This document shows positions 56,041-64,000 of a stretch of DNA of 64,000 nt, in pieces. The stretch is from assembly GCF_042453785.1 (NCBI RefSeq), contig NC_091664.1, positions 1,231,001-1,295,000 on the forward strand. The letters are read 5' to 3'. The stretch's first letter is position 1. The number at the start of each line of letters is the position of its first letter. Below the pieces are notes generated by a model. That model had not been told where the DNA came from, searched no databases, and saw nothing but the letters and a program-made list of their open reading frames with translations. Origin of the DNA: Malus domestica. Lineage: Eukaryota; Streptophyta; Magnoliopsida; Rosales; Rosaceae. Made by a program: the position numbers and the translations under genes.

Positions 56041-57110
56041 TTATAATTAGTACCTCACAATAGGCTAGCAATAATGTGATTATGTTTATTAAATATTATT
56101 TTCTCTATTTTTAAACATGTTCAAAACATCTTAAGAGGCGCGTAGTGCCGGTTATAAAAAAGGTCTTTCGCATGCGCATAATAATGTGATTCAATTAGTT
56201 GTCAAATGATTGTTTTTTTTTATTTCAAACAAACGATATTATCTACATTAAGGGGGAAGGGGTGGGCTTAGCCTCGTAATGGGTTAATAATATTTTGATT
56301 CAATCAGTTGTTTATTAAATATTATTTTCTCTATTTTTACACAAGTTCAAAACATCTTAAAAGGCGCGTAGTGCCATTTATAAAAAAGGTATTTCACTCA
56401 CGCATAATAATGTGATTCAATTAGTTGTCAAATGATTTTTTTTTCTTTTCTAACAAACGATATTATCTACACTAAAGAGGAGGAGGTAGGCTTAACCTCA
56501 CAATGAGCTAGTAATAATATGATTCAAGCAGTTGTTTATTAAATATTATTTTCTCTATTTTTAAATACATTCAAAACATCTTAAGAGGCACGTAGTGCTG
56601 TTTATAAAAAAAGTCTTTCGCACACGCATAATAATATGATTCAATTAGTTGTCAAATGATTTTTTTTTTTTTTTAACAAACGATATTATCTACACTAGGA
56701 GGATGGGGTGGGCTTAGCCTCACATTGGATTAGCAATAATGTGATTCAATTAATTGTTTATTAAATATTATTTTCTTTTTTTTAAACATGTTCAGAACAT
56801 TTTAAGCGTACTGCCGATGATAAAAAAAAGTCTTTCACACGCGCACAATAATGTGATTCAATCAATTGTATTATTTTCTCTATTTTTAAACACTTAAGAG
56901 GCACGTAATGCCAATTATAAAAAAGGCATTTCGCACACACATAATAATGTGATTCAATTAGTTGTCAAATGATCATTTTTTGTTTTTGTTTGAATAAACG
57001 ATGTTTTCTACACTAAGGGTGAGGGGGTGGGCTTAATCTCACAATGTGTTAGTAATAATGTAATTCAATCAGTTGTTTATTAAATATTATTTTTTCTATT
57101 CTTAATGTAA
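56040..57110. repeat. About 224-bp tandem repeat array
   Basis: Four to five units. GTTCAAAACATCTTAAGAGG-type words recur at about 56117, 56343, 56567 and 56786, with a shortened unit near 56890. Each unit also has GGCGCGTAGTGCC (often decayed), CGCATAATAATGTGATTC, TTGTCAAATGAT and GGGGTGGGCTTAGCCTC. No coding potential. Confidence 0.9.
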
Positions 57111-57862
57111 ATTCGATAGAATGTAGATGAAAATTGAAATACCGATTTTAATATGTGAATTCAGCTGCTTTGATTGGTTTATGAGAGGTTTCTTCTAGCA
57201 TGTTTGAATATTATTCATTCACTTCAAATACTTGACTTTTTTTTGTCATAAAAATAAATTATTGAAGCAATTAACGCATATAAATACATTTAAAATGTGT
57301 AAGTCGAGCGTAGCACGTATTGGTTCAAAAATTAAGAAATATGTTGCACTCATCCTATACATGCGTTGTCACATGCTTCTATTATTTGATATAGGTTGCG
57401 ATTAAGGGTAATTCTCAACTCTGACACTCTTGTGTTAGATATGATATTAATGAAGTTGATTACAGCAATCTGTTTCACTCGTTTAAGTTCGAAATTTACT
57501 TTTTATAATTTAAATAAATGAATTCAATGAGCTAGAAACATAGCCTAATTCAATATGTGTTATAATACAACTGGTTAAATTTTTTATCTTAATTACATGA
57601 CTATTTGTATTCAGAATCTTGTTACCGGCAACTGAAAAATATCTCGGTGGCGTGTTTCGATTCGTCTGTCAAGAAGGTCGTATAACCCAACTCACCTCAA
57701 TCACTCACCCTCTGTTATCTGGCAGCCTTGTCTTCCTTCTTCGGAGAAGAGACTCGTGGCGACAAAACAAGCAGAAGAAAGAAGCACCGTCGTCAGCTCA
57801 CAGAACACACAAGAAAGAAACCCTAGATATTCAATCCAATCGATCCAATTCCCCCTAATTGC
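57111..57862. other. Promoter and 5' UTR of the TBC gene
   Basis: 57111-57600 is AT-rich intergenic DNA. From about 57620 the GC content rises, as in a transcribed leader, up to the ATG. An upstream frame at 57619-57858 ends just before the main start and could act as an upstream ORF, but nothing shows that it is translated. Confidence 0.45.
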
Positions 57863-58222
57863 ATGTTTCACTCACCTCAAATGGTGAAGAAGCGAGTCCC
57901 CGAATGGCTCAACAGCTCGCTCTGGTCCTCCTCCACGCCTTCTTCTTCCATCGACGACGATCGCGCCCAGCGCTACACCTCCAATCCCACCGCCGCCGGC
58001 CCCACCACCGAAATTTCAAGTTCTTCTGCCTCAGACTCTGAGCCGGCTTCCACGGTTCACCCGCCAATCCCTGTTGCTCCTCCCAAATCCACCAGGGAAG
58101 ACAAGCCTCCTCCCGAGCCCCAATTCACAGATTCATTTCCGGATCACGAAAACAAGAGCAATAACACCGCTCCGTCCCCCGAAGATATCTCCAGACAATC
58201 TCAGCTCTTGGCCGAGGTTAGC

Positions 58223-58253
<31 letters not shown>

Positions 58254-61200
58254 TCTCTCTGTGCATGTATAGCTGATAAATGATTGGGTTTTCTTAATTT
58301 TGTGTTTGCAGCTGTCGAGGAAGGTGATTGATTTGCGCGAATTGCAGAGAATTTCATCGCAGGGCATACCAGATGGTGCTGGGATACGGTCCACTGTCTG
58401 GAAGGTGATAATGATTTTTTTATTTATTTATTATTTTTTATTCCATTTAGTGTTAGGAGGTGTTTGTTTCTAGAGAAAATGCTGGCAATTTCTGGTGAAG
58501 ATTTAGCTTTATTGTGGATAGAATGATGCTTGAGGACTTGAGAGTTACCCGTCTAGCCGATAGAGCATGACATAGTGAAACAAGTGTGCAATTCTGATTT
58601 CCCATGATGCAGCCAAGGAACTGGATTAGTTTAATGGTTCATAATTGTTGCTTGCAGCTTTTACTTGGATATCTACCACCAGATCGGGGGCTTTGGTCGA
58701 CTGAGTTAGCTAAAAAGAGGTCACAGTACAAGCATTTTAAAGATGAGCTTTTGATGAATCCTGTAAGTCATGTTTATTGTTTTCTCTCTGCATTTTTATG
58801 TTCATGTTTGGGTTTTGAAGATCAAACTGAAAAACTAGATTAATGACATAGGGTTAAGAAGAATAGAGTTTGCTTTGATTTGGAGCATCAGCTGTTCAAA
58901 TCCATTGAGATGCTGACGAATATTTAAAAAAAAAATGATACTAATACTATTGAAGCATCAACTGGTAATGCTAATAGTGCAAAGAGTTGTTCCTGGACAA
59001 TTTTGTCTAGGAAAGCATATGTCATTAATTTATTTCTGAATTTGAGAGGAGGGTAACCCACAGGTTTTACTGCAAACATTCCAATTTGGCAATTCAGTTA
59101 TCATTATTTCTCCTTGTAGTGTTGTATATTACATATTTCTTGGTTCATAGCTTAGGCTTAGCCAGCTTTTTGGGATTTTAATGATTAGGTATGATAGAAC
59201 AAAAAATAAAAGGTCAAAGTATGCTATGTGATTCATACATTTTTCCTTTTTAAAATTCTGTGAAAATCTGGCTTTCTGAATGTTTCCTTTGGCTAGTCAG
59301 TCAGAAATCACGAGGAAGATGGATAATGGTGCTACTTGTGACAAGGATGAATTAAAATGTCAAAGCAAGGGGTTGCTATCAAGATCAGAAATACCTCATG
59401 GGGAGCATCCATTGAGTCTTGGGAAGTCCAGCGTCTGGAATCAGTTCTTTCAGGTAAGAAGCTAGTGAACTTACTTGCTCAATTGATTAATGAGCCAACT
59501 TTCTTCCATTCCATCATCTGCACAATGAAAAATAATTTTTTTATAAGGCAACTCTAAAATAGTTTCAGAAACCAACAAACGTGTTTTACAGACTTAGAAA
59601 GTCATGGTACAAACAAACCGATAGTATTTGGGGAGAACTGATGAAGAAACCCGGTGTTTTCAAGTAAATTGTGATGTGATTCAGTTAAAAGTGAAGAATG
59701 TAGCTTATTCCGACCATATTTATGATGTAGTTAATAATTCAACCTTCTGTGTAAATCTTGGTTCATTGTCATGTTTTACCGTTATAGAATGGTGGTAACA
59801 GTTTGTGGTGCATGACCTCCTTTTGAGATATGCAACTCCAATTTTGGATCATGTAGGACACAGAGATCATAGAACAAATCGACCGAGATGTAAAGCGTAC
59901 TCATCCAGACATGCATTTTTTCTCAGGGGACTCTCAAGATGCTAAATCTAATCAGGTTTGTGCTTGATGTACAGTTCAGACTACAGTACAGACGGTTATA
60001 AGATTCATCAAATGCAAGTTACAACCCATTTGGCTAACTTAGTTCTATATAACAATTTCAGGATGCTTTGAAGGACATCCTGGTTATATTTGCCAAGCTA
60101 AATCCGGGTATAAGATATGTTCAAGGGATGAACGAAATCTTGGCACCACTGTTCTATGTCTTAAAAAATGATCCCAATGAGGAAGATGCGGTAAGAGTGC
60201 CATATATTTTTTTCTATGTTAGTGTACTTTTGTATGTTAGAATTCAGCCCATAGCAGTTCTTATAAGTGTTCATATGAATGTGAGTTTAAAATTTAGGTA
60301 ATCACTGTTGAGAGCTGATGTTGAACTTCTGATTGTCCTTCATTTACTTTGAAGTGCATGTTCTTCTGTTCAATATCTCTAAATGGTTATACTTTTCCGG
60401 ACTTGTACGCTTAATTATGACAAAAGAGGTTTTAATCATAACATGCACAAAAAGGAGGGGCAATTTAGAGCAATTTGTCATGAAAACTATTCAGCATTGC
60501 CTATGATTTCTCATTAACAAAAGAAAATGATGAGCGACTGATAAGTGTGGCTATGAACAATAAATTGTGCTAATGCGTGGACAAGGGATGGATACAATGA
60601 TGTACATCAGTTTATTGTCATTATGCTTTCATGCAATAACACTTTTTCACTGTCATTCTATTTATCATTCTTGGTCACTTTTTCTCATTGTTTCCAAATG
60701 TCAAGTTTTGTAGGCCTTTGCTGAAGCAGACACCTTTTTTTGTTTTGTTGAATTATTGAGTGGCTTCCGCGACCATTTCTGTCAGCAACTCGATAATAGT
60801 GTTGTTGGAATTCGTTCCACGATAACAAGATTGTCACAGCTTTTAAAGGAACATGATGAAGAGCTATGGCGTCATCTCGAGATCACAACCAAAGTAAGAT
60901 ATTTTATGCATCTATATGTTATTTTCCAATCTGAGTTCTCTATCTTTAAATATATTTCTCTTTAAATAACAATGGGTGGCTAATGGTTGAGTGTGGCACA
61001 CATGGGGTACCTTCTAGTTTACTGATTTTTGTGCATCGAACCTGCAAACAGCTGGAACACATTTGAAAAATGTCTGCATGCTTTGATATTGGTTCACAAT
61101 CTGTACTTTCACTAAAAAATATTTGAGTTCTTCCTGTCTTTTGGACCACAATTTTTTACTATTAGCTGTATTCTTTTTTGGGAGCTCTCTGATGCCTCCA

Positions 61201-61970
61201 AATAAATGTTACCTTGAAATGATGTTACTAGATTCCTTTTAGTTCCTGGTTCAAGGTTATCCGGTGCCTGCCTTAGAGATGTGATCAGACTCAATGATTT
61301 TTCGTAGATGGCTGAGAGAATTATTATTTTTGTCTCCTGTTGACAGCCTTATTATTCATCACGTCAAGGTCTTCATGGTTACTCAAGAATGTCATATTTA
61401 GTTCACTAAAATACTTGCTTAGTACTGACTGGGTTTTAATTTAAAATGACAGGTCAATCCCCAATTTTATGCATTTAGATGGATCACCCTCCTTCTAACG
61501 CAGGAATTCAATTTCGCAGACAGCCTTCACATTTGGGATACACTTTTAAGTGACCCCGAAGGTCCTCAGGTAGTATTTTTATTACTTTCTCTTCCCTTTC
61601 TTCTTTTGTTTTCAGGGTGTTATTCACCACCCTTAGATAGTCAATAATATGCAAATCAGTTGAGCTAGCAAACTTGACTAGGGTTGAGGTCCCAAGATGC
61701 AAACTATAAGTGGTGCTCCACCCTTAGGAGTTTGCTTTCGGTTTTGTTTTTTTTTCCCTTTTGTTTGTTTGTATGCTAACAACGAAGCTAACTGACAAAT
61801 TGTAGGAAACCCTTCTTCGAGTATGCTGTGCAATGTTGATTCTCATTCGGAGGCGCTTACTAGCAGGTGATTTTACCTCAAATCTCAAACTACTGCAGAG
61901 CTATCCTCCGACCAACATTAGCCATCTGCTCTACGTTGCCAACAAGTTGCGGGTACAATCCTCAGGCTAA
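57863..61970 (+). CDS. Rab GTPase-activating protein, TBC1D13-like
   Basis: Nine exons: 57863-58216, 58312-58404, 58658-58762, 59301-59453, 59857-59955, 60062-60190, 60714-60893, 61453-61569, 61806-61970; 464 amino acids, every junction GT-AG and in phase 0. TBC proteins stimulate GTP hydrolysis by Rab GTPases in membrane traffic. Residues 1-118 are a Ser/Pro-rich low-complexity region. The TBC domain starts near residue 135 (GIPDGAGIRSTVWKLLLGYLP). The arginine finger is in IDRDVKR (R about 249) and the glutamine finger in RYVQGMNE (Q about 289), so both catalytic residues are present. An in-frame ATG at 57881 (MVKKRVPEWLNSSLW) has a better Kozak context and may be the true start. The exon 4 acceptor is taken at 59300, because the nearer TAG at 59295 would break the frame. 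Confidence 0.94.
58222..58261. repeat. (CT)n microsatellite in intron 1 of the TBC gene
   Basis: About 19 CT units just after the exon 1 donor, with two interruptions. Confidence 0.9.
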
Positions 61971-62698
61971 TTTATCTTTACACTTGCTCCTTTTTCTTGT
62001 TCTCTTCCATCATTTTGTGTTTCAAATGTCCATGTTTTGTAAATGACGGGATGTATATGCTCTTAGTATCAAATGGTTGCCTTCAATTAATTTGGTTGAA
62101 TAGTCTGGATAGACTTGTTTCGTTTTTTCCACCAATTCTAGAAGGGTAAAATTGTCTACCTGTGACACTAGTCATACGAGTCGATTTGGTGGATTGTCGA
62201 ATGGTTTGCGATTATTTTATCTGTTTGTTCTTGTATCAATATTTGGACAGAAAAAGCATGCTAGTAATGATCAAGGGGTAAAAACACATAGGCCATGCGC
62301 CCCATAGGTTAGAGGGGATCTTTTATGTATGAAGACTTTGACTGACCTATAATTTTGATTGCATTGAAACTCTGTCTAGTTCTTATTGCTCGAGACCCTT
62401 TCGAGAACGACTCAATCCCTCCTTGCGAACAATTGAAGCCTACTATGACACCCCGAGTAATATGACAGCAAGTGAATACAACACTTACGATGAGATAGCT
62501 CGACAAGCACTCGAGATGGGATCGAGCAGTTCTCGAGGGATGCTCGAGTTGTTCTCAATGGGGGCCTTGAGCATGGAAATGAGGCTAAAGGTCTGAATGT
62601 AATTAGAACTACAGGGTCAATTAAGTCATTTTAACACGTAAAGAGGGCAAAATTCTAAGCATATTGAAAAGAGGGGTAAAAGCCTTCTTGGGTTTGAA
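61971..62698. other. 3' flank of the TBC gene
   Basis: Likely 3' UTR at first, then intergenic. 62385-62580 has clustered CTCGAG-like words (GCTCGAGACC, CACTCGAGATGG, TTCTCGAGGG, GCTCGAGTTG). No gene. Confidence 0.4.
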
Positions 62699-62860
62699 AA
62701 ATTAAACTTTAACGAAAAGCTTCCGGTACTGTTTATTTTAACAAAAAAAATCACATTTTTACACTAAAAAGTCAAATCTGATATTATTTATTTTACTCTT
62801 TATTTTGTCTTTATCGTTAAAATTCAACGTTTTCAAGTTTTTTTTATTAGTTTTCCTTTC
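62699..62860. mobile_element. MITE of the TTTAACGAAAAG family, copy 3
   Basis: Shares TTTAACGAAAAG, GGTACTGTT, ACATTTTTACACTAAAAAG and the TTTTATTAGTTTTCCTTT end with the copy at 30599-30759. Confidence 0.7.
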
Positions 62861-64000
62861 GAAAAATGAGTTTTTTTCTTCTAAAATTTCCTCCCCCCCA
62901 AAAAACACACAAAAAAACCCACCAACCCAATTGACTCCAAACCAAATGAAAGTTCAGCCATCCAAGTCACTAAGAAATATTGAAAAACGACAGTAAGCAG
63001 CAACACGATCGGAAGCGCTCCTTGCCTCCCAACTGTTATCATCATCTACTTTACATGATTAACCCTAACACAGCGAACTTGTATACCAAAGTTGCAAATC
63101 ACAGTTTGACAAGTGCATAATAAAAAGCAAGTACGCACAAATATTTGACATGTAAAGGTGAATCGACTCTGTACATGGATATAGCCTAGTAAAGGTGAAT
63201 CGACCCTTCACGAGCGCCCATAAAACACCGAACCCATAAGGATGGCAGGGTGAGGCTCTCAGTAACAACTAAGGTTCTAGAGATGCCTCCACGTAGAGCC
63301 TTTGTTCCGTCCAAGCATTCGTTGATGCTCACGACTCCTCCCACCGTGGGAGCCATCTCCAGAATGAGCAAGGAGCATAACAAGTAATTTTATGGTAATC
63401 GTTTATTTTGTTAAGGCAAGACTCGAAAAATTGTCAGACTGTCACTATGGCCGTACAAGGCAGAATCATACAAAGGAAGTCGATTCAATATCATACAGTA
63501 GATCACAAGTATATATATGTTCAGATCACAGCATAACAAATTTGTAACTATCACCGTGTCTCGTGTGTCATACAGCCGTAGTATCAGTGCCAACTTGCCG
63601 TCTTCTTTGTCGAAATACTAAATCACAATGGTCGGAGACTCATAGAACATGAACCTGCCACCGATCACCAACATGGAACCGGTCTCAAATCAGACCGCCG
63701 AAAAACCATCAACTTATATAATCAACAGGAGCACGAAATATTCAAAAATATCCAAATGACGAGCAAAATGTGGAAATGTTTGTGCAAGAGGACAAGAAAG
63801 GCAATTTCTTTGAAGAAAATATTTAAACAGAATGAAATTATGGGGATGTAATGATCACCTGAAAGGCAGAGTATGATTAGAGAGACCCCATATACCTTGT
63901 CAATTAGGCAGAAAGGTATTCAACGATATGGTGGTGGCACAAGCATCCGCTAAAGGTCCTGCAACTACTTTCTCATCTTTCGGCTACAGATATTGTTGAA
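62861..64000. other. Unassigned, possible 3' part of a minus-strand gene
   Basis: 63190-63375 is open on the minus strand for 65 codons (LEMAPTVGGVVSINECLDGT, then ALRGGISRTLVVTESLTLP), with non-random composition, and could be an exon or an expressed leader or trailer. 63890-64000 is also GC-richer. I cannot connect these into a gene or name a family; a gene entering from the right is possible. Confidence 0.3.

Overview
This window looks like nuclear DNA of a flowering plant, most likely a woody Rosaceae of the apple/pear group. The organism call is inference: it rests on intron-rich plant genes, a TIR-type immune receptor, a plant EF-1-alpha with tef and telo boxes, and families of MITEs and gag-only LTR elements that I associate with Maleae. 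No sequence search was possible.

Layout. 1-371 is the N-terminal TIR exon of a disease-resistance-type gene on the minus strand, cut by the window edge. Its upstream DNA is present three times (about 440-6095), and the copies are disrupted by a hAT-like element, a Mutator-like element and a small fold-back MITE. 6275-10000 holds a stray acidic terminal exon and a truncated PIF/Harbinger transposase. 11803-14610 is a complete EF-1-alpha gene (minus), flanked by a pair of direct intergenic repeats, one carrying a 1.1 kb insertion. 17167-24872 is a complete 12-exon gene (plus) for a zinc-finger/UBA/PUB protein. 25000-38283 is gene-poor and contains a CACTA element end, a block of nested AT-rich TIR repeats, small exon-like fragments and an F-box/LRR-type pseudogene.

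38289-55053 is the most striking part. A complete LTR retrotransposon (TSD atatc) carries a second complete LTR retrotransposon (TSD ctgtt) inserted into its left LTR in the opposite orientation. Both keep gag and lack any recognisable pol, so both are non-autonomous gag-only elements. The inner one also carries an intact 224-codon coiled-coil ORF antisense to its gag. The two elements have different LTRs and different gags, yet share non-coding sequence next to their 3' LTRs. Several distinct tandem arrays (181, 65, about 38, about 64 and about 16 bp units) lie inside them.

56040-57110 is a tandem array of about 224 bp units. 57863-61970 is a complete 9-exon Rab-GAP (TBC1D13-like) gene (plus). 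62000-64000 holds a MITE and no gene I can name.

The three intact host genes (EF-1-alpha in translation, a ubiquitin/CDC48-type adaptor, a Rab GAP) are unrelated housekeeping genes. I see no operon-like logic or shared pathway, only gene islands separated by transposons.
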